A stretch of 64,000 nucleotides of DNA from NCBI GenBank assembly GCA_005222125.1, contig CP029202.1, positions 434,001 through 498,000 on the forward strand, written 5' to 3'. A program made the position numbers and the translations under genes. This document shows, piece by piece, positions 30,093-44,791 of this stretch. Positions within the stretch are counted from its first letter, which is position 1; every line of letters begins with the position of its first letter. The notes below the pieces were generated by a model. It was not told the DNA's origin and ran no database searches. It saw nothing but the letters and a program-made list of their open reading frames with translations. The DNA is from Spiroplasma melliferum (lineage in GTDB: Bacteria; Bacillota_I; Bacilli_A; Mycoplasmatales; Mycoplasmataceae).

Positions 30093-31606
30093 TGGTAATT
30101 ATTGGATCTAAAGTAAAGAAAATTCTACTTATAATTAGTAGAATGTTTCTTTTCTTATTAATTGTTGGAGGAATTATTAGTGCTTTCTTATTATTTCAAG
30201 AAAGAAATTTAATTTATAACTTAAGTGGGATTATTACGTTTGCTATTTTAGGAATAACAGCATTATTTTTATTGTTTTTATGTTTATTACAAAAACAACC
30301 AAAACAGCAAATTCAGCAAACAACAATCTTTTATTTTTTAACATTGTTTTTGTTACTGCTTTTTTTAGCGTTATTTATTAGTTCCTATGGATTATACAGT
30401 TTATGATTTTTCTTGTTTAAATTTTTATCACCGGTTTATTTAATTGGACTAGTATTTATTTTTGCTTTAATAATGACTTTTTTCTTAAAAGACCTTGGCT
30501 ATACGATTAGTTTTTGTGTTCCGGTTTTGTTATATCCATTTATTTTCCTTAATCATGCAAAGACAGAACTAGCATTAGGAGCAATTCTAGGAGGAATTAT
30601 TTTAGGTAATATTATAGTAACTTATTTTCAATATGATTTTTCAAAACTAAATATTAAACGAAGTTTTATTAAAAAAATTTTTATTGGTAATTTTAAAATT
30701 TTTTTGTTAACATTTTTAGTTAGTTTAATTTTATTTTTTCTGTTAGGAAAAGATCATTATGTTTTATTTAGTTCAAATATTCATTTCAATAAAACAACAT
30801 TACTAATTAACTTACTTGGTTTTTTTCTGTTATTTTTGTTCTTGTTATTCCAAATTAAACCAGTCTTTATTTTTACTATTTGTGTCATTGTTCAAACAAT
30901 TACAGGGTTTATTTTGCAGTTATTTGCTATTGAAAGTCAATATAATGTAATTTCGTTTTTATTGTTTTCTCACCATGAAACATTAATTAACGTTAGTTTA
31001 TATTTATATAGTTATTGTTGTGCAACAGTGTGATTTGGAATTTTATTAGTATTAGCTAGTTTTAAAGCAATGTATGGTCAGTTTATGAGTAATGTAATAT
31101 TGTTTTATCAACTTGACAAAAAATTTATGACAATTGGTATGGTGTTTAATTATGAATATAAATATCTTTTTTATTATAAAAGTTGAATTGATTTATTAAC
31201 TTATCGTTATCAGCAGAATACAATAACCGTTTGATTAACATCAAACGATATTGTTGTTAATCATCGTTTGGTTCAAACGATTATTCTTTATCAATTACAT
31301 TATCAAATTATGCAAATGTTTTTACCATTTTCAATTCATTTATTATGAACATTATTTTGAACAAGTAATAATTTTAATATAGTAATGTTAAGAAGTTATT
31401 TATTGTTTTTAAAAAGTGCTTGAGTTTATTATTTTTTACTTGCATTATTAACTTTTTTTATTATTTTTCCAGGGGGTCAAGATTATTTTTTTCATAACTG
31501 ATGAGAAGGCCTAACATATCGCATTAAACTAAAACAATGTTCACTTACTAAATGCATAAAAGGTTCACGAATTAGAAAAAAATGAAAACAGAATAAGAAA
31601 AAATAA
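30092..31606 (+). CDS. polytopic membrane protein coupled to the repeat-module surface protein
   Basis: A 504-residue protein with about nine or ten hydrophobic helices spread over its length and short loops, ending in a basic tail (GSRIRKKWKQNKKK). There are many TGA-Trp codons in the second half. The start overlaps the previous stop (TAATG), indicating translational coupling to the large surface protein. No transporter signature is visible. It may anchor or export the neighbouring surface proteins, but this is only context. Confidence 0.8.
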
Positions 31607-31723
31607 TAAAGAAAAAGTTTTTAGTTTTTGTTACGATTACAATATAAAAATTATGAAAAGAACTGAATAGAATATAATTAGTTTTTAAATTTATTAACTA
31701 TTTTGAAGAAAGGAAGGGATTTG

Positions 31724-32227
31724 ATGCCACGAAAACACCTAATTGCTAATTTAGTAATTGGCAATTATTTTTTAATTCCGACTGATATTGAGAATAAAGT
31801 TATTATTAGTGATATTTATTATGATTTATTACGCGATGATTCAACTGCTATTTCAAAGAAAAAAAGTTATTTATTATGAGAACATCAACTAGTTTTAAAA
31901 GAATATAATCATTATGATGTTAATAATATTTCAAAAGGAGCAATTATTGCTGGTTTAAAGTTTTTAAATGCAAAAGCAAAACTTGAAACAACATTTTTAG
32001 CTTGTTACGATGGGATTAGTCAAACTAGTGCTTTGGCATTTATTTATTTAGTTGCAAATAACATTATTCCACCATTATCATTTGAAAAAGCAATAACGCA
32101 TTTTTTAACTAATCATTATGCTTTAATGAAAATAAACCAAGGAATTTATGATTTTTTAAAGTTACACTATCCTTATACGAAACTTAATACATTAGCACAA
32201 CAAAAGTGGGAACATTTACATGGCTAA
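31724..32227 (+). CDS. protein-tyrosine-phosphatase-like protein with altered active site
   Basis: A 167-residue cytoplasmic protein. Residues around FLACYDGISQTSALAFIYLVAN resemble the P-loop of cysteine phosphatases (HCxxGxxRS followed by a helix): Cys and Gly are kept, but the Arg position is Gln, and the preceding His is Ala. The helix after it and the C-terminal helical part fit a dual-specificity phosphatase core of this size. Without the Arg it would bind poorly or act as a pseudophosphatase. AAGGAAGGGA precedes ATG 31724. It overlaps the next gene by eight bases, so the two products probably work together. The family call is tentative. Confidence 0.55.
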
Positions 32228-32978
32228 TCTTCGACTTGAATTAGGCAATTATACCGTTAAGATGTATTATCGTAGTAAATGCCTTTTTAATAATCCTAAT
32301 TTAATTGTATATGATTTAGATACATTATATTATTTATGAATGGGAAATTTTGCACAAGAACAAATGGAAGGAAATTTAAATATTGTTAAAACGCGATTAA
32401 TTGAACACAATAAATTAATTAATTTAAAAAGTTTATTAATTTATTTAAATAATTTAGAATTAGATTTTAGTAAAAACCAGATTTCGCTTATTCAAAATTT
32501 TGTTTGTAGTGGACCTGAGCGAATAACAATTATGACTGATTTTCCTAAATTAAAATGGATAACGATTAAGCAACATTATGGTTTATTAGTTCAAAGAAAT
32601 GATTTTTATGTTGATGTTAAAACAAGAACAACAATAATTTATCAACGTAGTACAAAAGATCTTTTTAAATTAAATTATGGCTGGATAAATTGTCAAAGTG
32701 TCTTCCAACAGTATCTTAATCGTAATTTTAATGTAGTGTTACCTATTTCAGATTTAATAACATTAATACCAAATTTATGTCAAAGGATATGACAATCATA
32801 TAAAATAAAAGGACTTTGTCTTGAAAAAGGTCTTTTTCAAGAAATTGTTATAACAGATTATGAACAGGCAATGGCAGGGTTTCTTTTTTTATCGCAAAAA
32901 ATTAAAACAGTTGTTCAAGAAAAATTAGCAATTGGTAATAATAATTATGAAATTTTAACAAAGGTTAAAAAAGAATAA
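32220..32978 (+). CDS. divergent MreB/actin-like protein with degenerate nucleotide site
   Basis: A 252-residue protein that lines up with the MreB at 17943 by eye. LELGNYTVKMYYRSK and FNNPNLIVYD (5-32) match DLGTAYTLVYISGSG and YNEPSIVAYK. WMGNFAQEQMEGNLNIVKTR (40-59) matches AVGNEAYKMIGKGNKTIRIV. VDVKTRTTI (131-139) falls where MreB has the DMGGGTTD phosphate loop, and the segment to residue 182 follows the same strand-helix pattern. The phosphate loops are lost and the chain is about 95 residues shorter, so ATP binding is unlikely. It overlaps the phosphatase-like gene. It may be a decayed actin that caps or recruits filaments; function is inference. Confidence 0.6.
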
Positions 32979-33152
32979 AAATATGTTATTAAGGTAATTT
33001 ATGATATGAATATTAGGAGATTAATTTAAATATTTACATCCCAATAAATATTTTAATTTTATGCATACATAAAATCAGAAAAGTTTGTTTTGTTAAAAAA
33101 AGTGTGATAAGATGATATTGTTAATTTATATAGTTTTAGGAGTTGAAATATT

Positions 33153-33317
33153 ATGGCTACTGTTGTTGTCAAAGCAGGAGAACCGCTAGACAAAGCGTTA
33201 AAACGATTTAACAAGGTTTCTTCAGTTAAAAGAAAAGAAGCCCGAAAACGTGAACACTGAATGAGCAAAAAAGAAAAAAGACGTTATAAACAAGAACAAT
33301 CACGTAGTTTTCGTTAA
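33153..33317 (+). CDS. rpsU: 30S ribosomal protein S21
   Basis: A 54-residue basic protein with the S21 pattern: VVVKAGEPLDKALKRF at the N-terminus and the basic helix KRKEARKREHWMSKKEKRR. One TGA encodes Trp. S21 sits on the 30S platform near the anti-Shine-Dalgarno region. AGGAG lies upstream of the ATG, and TGTGATAAG near 33103 is the probable -10. It shares a bidirectional terminator with the convergent guaC. Confidence 0.95.
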
Positions 33318-33318
33318 A

Positions 33319-33348
33319 AAAATCCCATTTTAAATGGGATTTTTTTTA
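33319..33348. terminator. bidirectional terminator between rpsU and guaC
   Basis: AATCCCATTT, loop TA, AAATGGGATT with A-rich 5' and T-rich 3' flanks serves both convergent genes. Confidence 0.9.
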
Positions 33349-34308
33349 AAAATTACTATCTTTTAAAATTACATAATCAACTTTTTTAATGGCCGAAAGA
33401 TCTTTACCCCCAGCATATGAAATTGATGATTGCAAATCTTCTGTCATTTCACGTAATGTTTCAAAAATGCTGCCACGAATTTCAATTAATTCTTTTTTAC
33501 CTTCAACATAACGTTTTTCACCTTTATTATATTCACTTGCTGAGCCAAAATATTCTTTATATTTAATACCATTATTATCAACTTGTTTACCAGGTGATTC
33601 TTGGTGTGCAGCAAATAAACTCCCAATCATGCACATTGTTGCGCCCATTCGGATTGATTTTGCAATATCACCATTAACCCGTAATCCACCATCAGCAATA
33701 ATTGGTTTTGAGCTACCTTTACTGCATCATTTAACAGCAGATAATTGTCATCCACCATTACCAAAACCAGTTTTTAATTTAGTAATACATACTTTGCCCG
33801 GTCCAATTCCAACTTTTGTTGCGTCAGCGCCTCATTGTTCTAAATCACGAACAGCTTTTGGCGTTCCAACATTACCTGCAATAATAAATGTTTCATGACC
33901 TAAATGTTTACGGATATGTTCAATCATTTTTTTTACACTAAAAGCATGACCGTGAGCAATATCAATTGTAATATAGTCAGGTACTAATTGCTCTTTTTTT
34001 AATGTTTCGATTAATGCAACATCATCTGATTTAACCCCAACTGAAATTGATGTAACTAAGTTTTTACTTTTCATATGTTTAATAAACTTAACTTGATCTA
34101 CGTTAAAACGATGCATAATGTAAAAATAATTTTTTTCTGCTAATTTTTCACATAATTCTTCATTAACTACCGTTGCCATATTTGAAGGGACGACAGGTAA
34201 ATTAAAAGTATGTTTTCCTAATTTAACAGTTGTATCACATTCTTTTCGAGAATTGACAACACATAATTCTGGAATTAATTGAATGTCTTCATAATCAAAT
34301 GCTTTCAT
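33346..34308 (-). CDS. guaC: GMP reductase
   Basis: GMP reductase converts GMP to IMP with NADPH, feeding guanine nucleotides back to the adenine branch. The 320-residue TIM-barrel protein starts [20 protein letters not shown] and has [16 protein letters not shown], the catalytic-Cys loop [34 protein letters not shown] and the C-terminal [19 protein letters not shown] flap, the pattern of the GuaC2 type found in Firmicutes. Two TGA codons encode Trp. AGGTGAA lies upstream of the ATG. It is monocistronic and convergent with rpsU. An IMP dehydrogenase would have CBS domains, absent here. Confidence 0.95.
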
Positions 34309-34463
34309 TATTTTAATTTCACCTCACTTATTAAATGTACCATAAAATAAGGCGAAAAACCCGAGTTTTCTTTTTAAAAAAGAATAAAAAAATATCTTGT
34401 AATCATCTTAAAACCGGCATATAATTAATTATGTAATTGTAGAAAGGAATAGTGATTATACAA

Positions 34464-35405
34464 ATGATGACAAGAAATTTTGGTTTTACTAGATTTTGAA
34501 TTGTGTTATCAAGTATTGTAGGTATTGCTGGAATGGCAATAGCAGGAGGGGCTTACTTTTATTATTTAGGCCGATATAACAATGGGACTTTTCCCGGTGA
34601 TATCAATGCTGCAAATACTTGATTAATGGATTCATATGCATATTTAACAAGTCCTAAAGTTATACTTTTACTAATAGTGATTTTTTCATTTTTTACAACA
34701 ATAATTTGTAATATTGGTTTAATCCGCTATGCAATTAGCAGTACTGATGCCGAATTATGTGCAAACAAATGAAGTTTAGCGGTATTATCATTATCACTTG
34801 GTGGCTTTTTTGCACCATTTGCATTAACATGATTACCAGATACTGATGTTAAAGCTACAAAAAATGCCCGTGTTGTGATTGTACGTTATTTAGGAACTGC
34901 TTGATTAGTATCAGCTATTGCTAGTATTGTTGCAATTATGATTTTTTACAACAAAGCAACAGATAAAACTTGAGTTGGAAACTCAAAACAAAATTTTGCC
35001 ATTATGATGGGAGTTTTAGCTGCTGTTAGTGTTTTAAGTTTAATTTTTGTCCCTGGCTTTTATAGTAATAAAGTTGTCGCTAATATGATGGCTGAAACTT
35101 CTTATGGAAAATGATTACGTTTCGTTTCAACTATTTATACTATTTTAGTTACAATAATGTTAGTGATTCAAATTATTACGGCATTACTAAAACTAATTGA
35201 AGCATTTAGCCGTATATTTCAAAAAGGACAGAATGGATTATCAATTTTTGCTAATATTTTAAACTTTACAGCAACTTTAATTGGAACAATCTTTATGATT
35301 TATCTAATTACAAAAGTAATTAAAGGATTATGACGTCGTGAAGATGGTTACATGATTAACATTCCACAATATAAAGCATCTGATCATACGCAGCGTCAGT
35401 ATTAA
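34464..35405 (+). CDS. multi-helix membrane protein, function unknown
   Basis: A 313-residue protein with about six hydrophobic helices and a charged C-terminal tail (RREDGYMINIPQYKASDHTQ). Eight or more TGA codons encode Trp. AGAAAGGAAT lies upstream of ATG 34464, and a terminator follows, so it is probably monocistronic. The divergent start relative to guaC leaves a 155-base shared promoter region. No family recognised. Confidence 0.8.
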
Positions 35406-35415
35406 TAAAAGTTTT

Positions 35416-35452
35416 AAAATGGATTTTATAACACTAAAATCCATTTTTTATT
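35416..35452 (+). terminator. terminator after the 34464 membrane gene
   Basis: AAAATGGATTTTA and TAAAATCCATTTT (one unpaired base) form the stem around a short loop, with a T run behind. Confidence 0.82.
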
Positions 35453-35507
35453 AGTTACTTTAAAGAATATAATCTTTTTAAAAAAAATAAAATTAATAAT
35501 ATTTTAA

Positions 35508-35536
35508 TTGACAAAAATTATTGTTTTATATAAAAT
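35508..35536 (+). promoter_or_regulatory. promoter of the tRNA cluster
   Basis: TTGACA (35508-35513) and TAAAAT (35531-35536) are 17 bases apart, about 37 bases before tRNA-Val. Confidence 0.75.
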
Positions 35537-35572
35537 TAAAAAGGTTTCAACACAATACTTAAATTGTGTCAT

Positions 35573-35648
35573 CGGGTGTTAGCTCAGTTGGGAGAGCGCC
35601 TGCCTTACAAGCAGGTGGTCAGCGGTTCAAGTCCGTTACACCCGACCA
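35573..35648 (+). tRNA. tRNA-Val (anticodon TAC)
   Basis: Complete 76-base cloverleaf: acceptor CGGGTGT/ACACCCG, anticodon loop CTTACAA, T loop GTTCAAG, encoded CCA. First gene of a seven-tRNA cluster. Confidence 0.97.
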
Positions 35649-35660
35649 TTAATGATTTCT

Positions 35661-35736
<76 letters not shown>

Positions 35737-35742
35737 TTCTTT

Positions 35743-35826
35743 GGAGGGGTAGTGAAGTGGCCAAACACATCTGACTGTAACTCAGCTCCTTCGGGTTCGG
35801 GGGTTCGAATCCCTCCCCCTCCACCA
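35743..35826 (+). tRNA. tRNA-Tyr (anticodon GTA)
   Basis: 84 bases with a long variable arm (CTCCTTCGGGTT region), acceptor GGAGGGG/CCCCTCC, anticodon GTA, encoded CCA. Confidence 0.96.
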
Positions 35827-35841
35827 TCTTTATATATATTT

Positions 35842-35916
35842 TGGGCTATAGCCAAGCGGTAAGGCAAAGGACTTTGACTCCTTCATGCGCTGGTTCAAAT
35901 CCAGCTAGCCCAGCCA
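35842..35916 (+). tRNA. tRNA-Gln (anticodon TTG)
   Basis: Acceptor TGGGCTA/TAGCCCA, anticodon loop CTTTGAC, encoded CCA. Confidence 0.96.
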
Positions 35917-35920
35917 TTGT

Positions 35921-35996
<76 letters not shown>

Positions 35997-36011
35997 TTTA
36001 TAAAAATATAT

Positions 36012-36098
36012 GCCCGAGTGGCGGAATAGGTAGACGCAACGGACTTAAAATCCGTCGGTTTTACAACTGTACCGGTTCAAGTCCGGTCTCGGGTACCA
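36012..36098 (+). tRNA. tRNA-Leu (anticodon TAA)
   Basis: 87 bases with a long variable arm, acceptor GCCCGAG/CTCGGGT (first pair G-T), anticodon loop CTTAAAA, encoded CCA. Confidence 0.96.
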
Positions 36099-36118
36099 TT
36101 TATTTTATTTAAAAAAAA

Positions 36119-36147
36119 TTGACATTATGTCAAGACAGTGGTATATA
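36119..36147 (+). promoter_or_regulatory. separate promoter of tRNA-Gly with palindromic -35 region
   Basis: TTGACA (36119-36124) and TATATA (36142-36147) are 17 bases apart. The -35 box is the left half of the perfect palindrome TTGACATTATGTCAA (36119-36133). Confidence 0.72.
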
Positions 36148-36184
36148 TATTACTGTAGTTTAGGATAAAATTTAAAATTAAAAT

Positions 36185-36258
36185 GCAGGTGTAGTTTAAT
36201 GGTAGAACTTCAGCCTTCCAAGCTGACTGTGAGGGTTCGATTCCCTTCACCTGCTCCA
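36185..36258 (+). tRNA. tRNA-Gly (anticodon TCC)
   Basis: Acceptor GCAGGTG/CACCTGC, anticodon loop CTTCCAA, encoded CCA. Unlike the six tRNAs before it, it has its own promoter. Confidence 0.97.
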
Positions 36259-36337
36259 TGATATTAATTGTTAGTTTAACATTTTTTTTTATGTTAAAAT
36301 AAAAGGGTAAGGTGCAAAAGAGGAGTTAGTAATTCTT

Positions 36338-36916
36338 ATGAAAGTCATTAAAAACAATAATAAAAAAGAGTCTACTAGTAATTGAGAACATTTACCACCA
36401 GAAATGCAACATGATTTAGAATTTCATGCTTCACGAACAGTGTTTTGAAAAAGTTTTTTATTTTTAATTATTGAAGCAGTAGGGCCATTTTTATTATTGT
36501 TTTTTTTAACTTCTCCGGACTTAAGTTTTACCTACCATTATGATGTTGGAATTGGAATTGGTTTTGGTTTAACAATGGTTTTTAGTGTTTTTTTATTAAC
36601 TTGTCTGGGATTTTATTTTCATTTTCATCAAGCTGACCAGTTTACTTATACAATTGCATTATCTTGAATGCTATATGGCATTTACTTAACTGGATATTGA
36701 TGAGGATGAGATAAGATTTTATATCGTTGTTTAGTATCATTTCTTTTTCTCTTAGGTGCTATTTTTGTTGGGACATTTATAACCGTATGAATGCGTAATC
36801 TTCGTGGATATTTTCAAATGAAAAAAAATCGGAAACAATCTGGATTACCAGTTAGCAATGAAAAAGAAAGCAATAATTCACCGGTTGATTCAGCAGTAAC
36901 AAAAAAAGAACCCTAA
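36338..36916 (+). CDS. four-helix membrane protein, function unknown
   Basis: A 192-residue protein with a hydrophilic N-terminus, about four membrane helices between residues 35 and 160, and a charged, Asn/Ser-rich C-terminus. It is rich in TGA-encoded Trp (ten codons). AGGAG is upstream of the ATG. A hairpin with an internal T8 loop (36284-36300) separates it from tRNA-Gly. Its stop codon overlaps that of the convergent kinase-like gene. No family recognised. Confidence 0.8.
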
Positions 36917-37701
36917 TTATTTTTTTGTAAATTAGTTAATTTTAAATCAATAATTGTTAAGAAAATTTTTTCTTTTGTTTGTTCATACATATAATTCGCT
37001 CAATAAATTCATAGAATGTTTTGGTAATACATTCATGCTGCTACTTTTTCTTGTTGCTGTGGTGTTAAATTAAAAAGATTAAATCAATAAGTTTGTTCAG
37101 CTTTTGTTGTTAATGTTTCAGAAGCAAATGAAGCAATATCAAAAAATTTATCATTTAACATTGCATATTCAAAATCAATTAAGTAGAGTTTTTGATTTAA
37201 AAAAACTAAATTGCCACTATTTAAGTCATTATGGCATAAAACAAGTTCTGTTGGTTGCAATTTTGAATAATCAAGATTTTTTTCATATGTTGTTAAATTG
37301 ACCAATTGCTTACAAATTGCCGATTTTAATGTTATTAAAAATTGTTTGGGATTAAATGTTTTAATTTGATTATTTGTATTAATTTTAGTTTCTCATAATT
37401 GTTTAATTATTGTAGCAACTTGGGTTAGGACTTGGTTTGTAAGCTTAACCATACTAAGGGATTGCAAAGTTGGATAATATGGTGTAACCAAAAAGAAATG
37501 CTCACCATCATAACCATAATCAACAATTGGTAATGTTAAATCACTATTTTTAATTTGTTCTAAAACAAAAATTTCATTTTGATGATCAATGAATAAATTA
37601 GTGAAAGGACTACTATAACGGATAAAAAGATTATCAATACTTTGATAATTTTGGTTCGTAATACCTAAATTTAATTTTGCTTTAATTTGGTATTTCATCA
37701 T
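36913..37701 (-). CDS. choline kinase-like phosphotransferase
   Basis: A 262-residue protein of the choline kinase/aminoglycoside phosphotransferase fold. The catalytic loop CHNDLNSGNLVF holds the catalytic Asp and Mg-binding Asn, followed by LIDFEYA with the metal-binding Asp. The N-lobe is short. In mollicutes such enzymes are thought to phosphorylate choline or a similar alcohol for membrane lipid head groups. GGAAG lies eight bases before ATG 37701; an ATG five codons upstream is also in frame. The 3' end overlaps the convergent membrane gene. Substrate is not proved by sequence. Confidence 0.8.
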
Positions 37702-37784
37702 ATTTCTGACTTCCATTCTGTATGATATATATTATTAATTTTATTATACAATATATATAGTAAAGAAAAGCGGGGAAATAAAAA

Positions 37785-38399
37785 ATGGAAGAAATTTGGA
37801 TTGCTACTAGTAATAAGAACAAAGTACGAGAATTTAAAGAAATGTTTGAAGGTATTAATATAATTGTTAAATCATTATTAGATTTAACAACACCTGTGCC
37901 TGAAATTCCTGAAACAGGAACAACCTTTGAAGAAAATGCATTTTTAAAAGCTGATTATTTAAGTAAAATGTTAAATAAGCCAGTATTAGCGGATGATTCT
38001 GGGTTAGAAATTATTGGTTTAGGAAATTTTCCTGGTGTTAATACTCGCCGTTGAGCAGAACCAATTACTGATAATAATATTATTAATAATTTATTAATTG
38101 AAAAATGTCGGTCACTAGAACAACGTGATGCACAAGCAGTTTGTGTTTTATGTTATATTAATCCAATTACAAACGAAACAAGATATTTCCGTGGAGTAAC
38201 AAAAGGCCTTATTACTGAAGAACCAAGTGGTACTAATGTTTTTGGTTATGATGCCATTTTTTTCTTACCTGAAATTGGCCAAACTTATGCTGAATTAACT
38301 ATAATAGAAAAAAATAAGTATTCACATCGTTCAAAGGCTTTTCAGATGTTTAAAAAATGATGATTAGGAGGAAAAGATGAAAACAACAAAAAAAATTAA
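37785..38399 (+). CDS. rdgB: XTP/dITP pyrophosphatase (HAM1/RdgB family)
   Basis: This enzyme clears deaminated purine nucleotides by cleaving XTP and ITP to monophosphate and pyrophosphate. The 204-residue protein has the N-terminal IATSNKNKVREFKEMF, the VLADDSGLEI loop, PGVNTRRWAE, and FGYDAIFFLPE. The normal C-terminal region with YSHRSKAFQMFKKW is present, and the frame runs 23 bases into the next gene, giving a short extra tail. TGA codons encode Trp. The overlap implies coupling to trmL. Confidence 0.92.
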
Positions 38400-38901
38400 C
38401 ATTATTTTATTTGAACCAGAAATTGCACAAAATGTTGGAGCCATTATGCGAACTTGTGTTGCAATTAATGCTAAATTACATTTAATTGAACCATTTGGAT
38501 TTATTTTTGATGAACGATTTATTACTCGTAGTAGTGCAAATTATGTTGAGTTTGCTGATTATGAAACATATAATGATTGAAATCATTTTTTGCAATTAAA
38601 TCCAAATCTTAAATTATATTGTGCAACTCGTTATGCTCAACAGCCACATAGTGCAATTGATTTTACCAAGGATGAAAAAATTTTTATTTTATTTGGACGT
38701 GAATCAACTGGTATTCCAACAGCAATTTTGAAAGAACATTTAGCACGAACTTTTCGCATTCCAATGTCAGAAAAAGTTCGTAGTTTAAATGTTGCTAATA
38801 CAGTTGGAATTGTTGGTTATGAAATTATGCGTCAATTAGATTATCCCGGGTTATCTAAAGTTGAAATTCAAAAAGGGCCTGATTTTTTAAAACAAAAATA
38901 A
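38377..38901 (+). CDS. trmL: tRNA (cytidine/uridine-34 2'-O)-methyltransferase TrmL
   Basis: TrmL methylates the ribose of the wobble base of tRNA-Leu using S-adenosylmethionine. The 174-residue SPOUT protein has the family's N-terminal IILFEPEIAQNVGAIMRTC, the loop LFGRESTGIP and the knot motif RSLNVANTVGIVGYEIMRQ. The size is typical of the single-domain family. AGGAGG lies just before ATG 38377, which overlaps the end of rdgB. A tRNA-Leu substrate lies 2.3 kb upstream. Confidence 0.93.
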
Positions 38902-39002
38902 CAATGCTTTTTGTGAATTTTTTTCTTACTTTTGAAAAAAGTTTTTTATAATTCTTTTAAGTATTGAGTTATATTGGTTGTTTTTAGAAAGGATGATAAA
39001 GA

Positions 39003-39326
39003 ATGAATCAAGTAATATTGGTTGGGCAAGTAGAAGGAACTTATGAAATTATTTATGATAAAAAAGAAGCAGAACGAAAACTAATGAAATTTTTACTAAA
39101 GATTCAGCGACCTTTTAAAAATAAAGATGGTAACTATGACAGTGATTTAGTTAATGTTAAAGTATGAACAAATAATATCGATGATTTAGATATTAGTTTA
39201 CGTGATAAAGCAATTATTGCCGTCAAAGGGCGAATTCAATCATTTCGTTCCAATAATTTTGATTAAGAAAATTATTATAACGATATAATTGCTGACCGTG
39301 TTACGTATTTAAGCAGTTTTAACTAA
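39003..39326 (+). pseudogene. ssb-like single-stranded DNA-binding protein with in-frame TAA
   Basis: Starts MNQVILVGQVEGTYEIIYD and continues to VKGRIQSFRSNNFD, the order of an OB-fold SSB, but meets TAA at 39264-39266. The same frame then gives ENYYNDIIADRVTYLSSFN before TAA 39324, exactly the last strand expected of an SSB (IIAERVTFL in relatives). As read, the protein is 87 residues and lacks its final strand; readthrough gives 107. AAAGGATG precedes the ATG, and a terminator follows the second stop, not the first. This copy is therefore truncated, read through, or contains a sequence error (CAA to TAA would suffice). It is too short for a normal replicative SSB with an acidic tail. Confidence 0.72.
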
Positions 39327-39357
39327 CATTATTAATATTATTAACTTAATACCAATT

Positions 39358-39385
39358 AGCCATTTCCTTTGAAATGGCTTTTTAT
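39358..39385 (+). terminator. terminator after the ssb-like gene
   Basis: AGCCATTTC, loop CTTT, GAAATGGCT and five Ts. Confidence 0.87.
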
Positions 39386-39504
39386 ATAAAAAAGTTAAAA
39401 TTTAGTAGTAAATAAACAATAGTTTCAATGAAAAAAGGCTAAAATAAACTCTTTTTAAGTAATTATTTTTTTGTAAAAAAAATTAATATTTTTACTAAAA
39501 ACGC

Positions 39505-39532
39505 TTGCAAAAAAATGAGGATTTTATATACT
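39505..39532 (+). promoter_or_regulatory. rRNA promoter P1
   Basis: TTGCAA (39505-39510) and TATACT (39527-39532) with a 16-base spacer, about 250 bases before the 16S gene. Confidence 0.65.
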
Positions 39533-39636
39533 TATAAAGGTGTCAGTTGGGAGTAATTTATTACTTAATCATAATAAATACTTACTTGCATTATCAAAAA
39601 AAATACTAAAAATATGAAAAAAAGAGTCAAAAGTTA

Positions 39637-39665
39637 TTGACAATAAACGCATAATTTTGTATGAT
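39637..39665 (+). promoter_or_regulatory. rRNA promoter P2
   Basis: TTGACA (39637-39642) and TATGAT (39660-39665) with an ideal 17-base spacer. The leader then holds TCTTTGAAAACTAAACA, the antitermination-like box repeated before 23S. Confidence 0.82.
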
Positions 39666-39780
39666 TTGAAAGGTGTTTTGCTGACACAATAACGATCTTT
39701 GAAAACTAAACATAACAACAAAAGATAATCATTTAATCAATGAATATCCGTCATTAAAGCTAGGAACAAAAACGATATTT

Positions 39781-41301
<1,521 letters not shown>

Positions 41302-41576
41302 TATGGAGTTAATACTTTATAGTAATTAACTAGTTTTAATGACCGTTATGTTTAGTTTTCAGAGATTAGTTTCTCTGACAATAACAAGTAAATGTTATTG
41401 GAATTGTTCTTTGAAAACTGGATAATAGACATCTAGTTATTTTAATCACATGATTAAAATAACAATAATTCAAAATTTCTGTTATTTTTAAAAAATAACT
41501 AAAATTTCACAGTTATATTTGTAAATGATTCTCAAAAAACTGATTTAAAATCAGGTCAAATAATTTATAAAACTTT
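41302..41576 (+). other. 16S-23S internal spacer without tRNA
   Basis: About 275 AT-rich bases. TTCTTTGAAAACTGGATAATAG repeats the antitermination-type box of the 16S leader in shortened form. No tRNA cloverleaf is present, unlike operons with Ile/Ala tRNAs. Inverted repeats flanking 23S (ATTTTAATCA/TGATTAAAAT near 41438-41461) may form the processing stem. Confidence 0.7.
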
Positions 41577-44484
<2,908 letters not shown>

Positions 44485-44558
44485 AAAGCGAGAGCTTATT
44501 TACAAATTTTAGACAGTTTATTATCTAGTTTTGAGCGGATAATTTCCCTCAGATATAA

Positions 44559-44666
<108 letters not shown>

Positions 44667-44693
44667 AAAAAAGGTTTCGACCTTTTTTTTTTA
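44667..44693 (+). terminator. rRNA operon terminator
   Basis: AAAAAAGGT, loop TTCG, ACCTTTTTT followed by more Ts, directly after 5S. Confidence 0.9.
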
Positions 44694-44791
44694 ATATTTT
44701 TTAGGATAAGTTACAATTTACAGTTTATTAAAAAATAATTTTCTTTTAATAAAAGATATAATAATTAACAAACAGAAAGGAATTCTTAAAA

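Noticed and set aside
41302-41576. tRNA genes in the 16S-23S spacer
   Set aside because: No cloverleaf or CCA-ended sequence is present.
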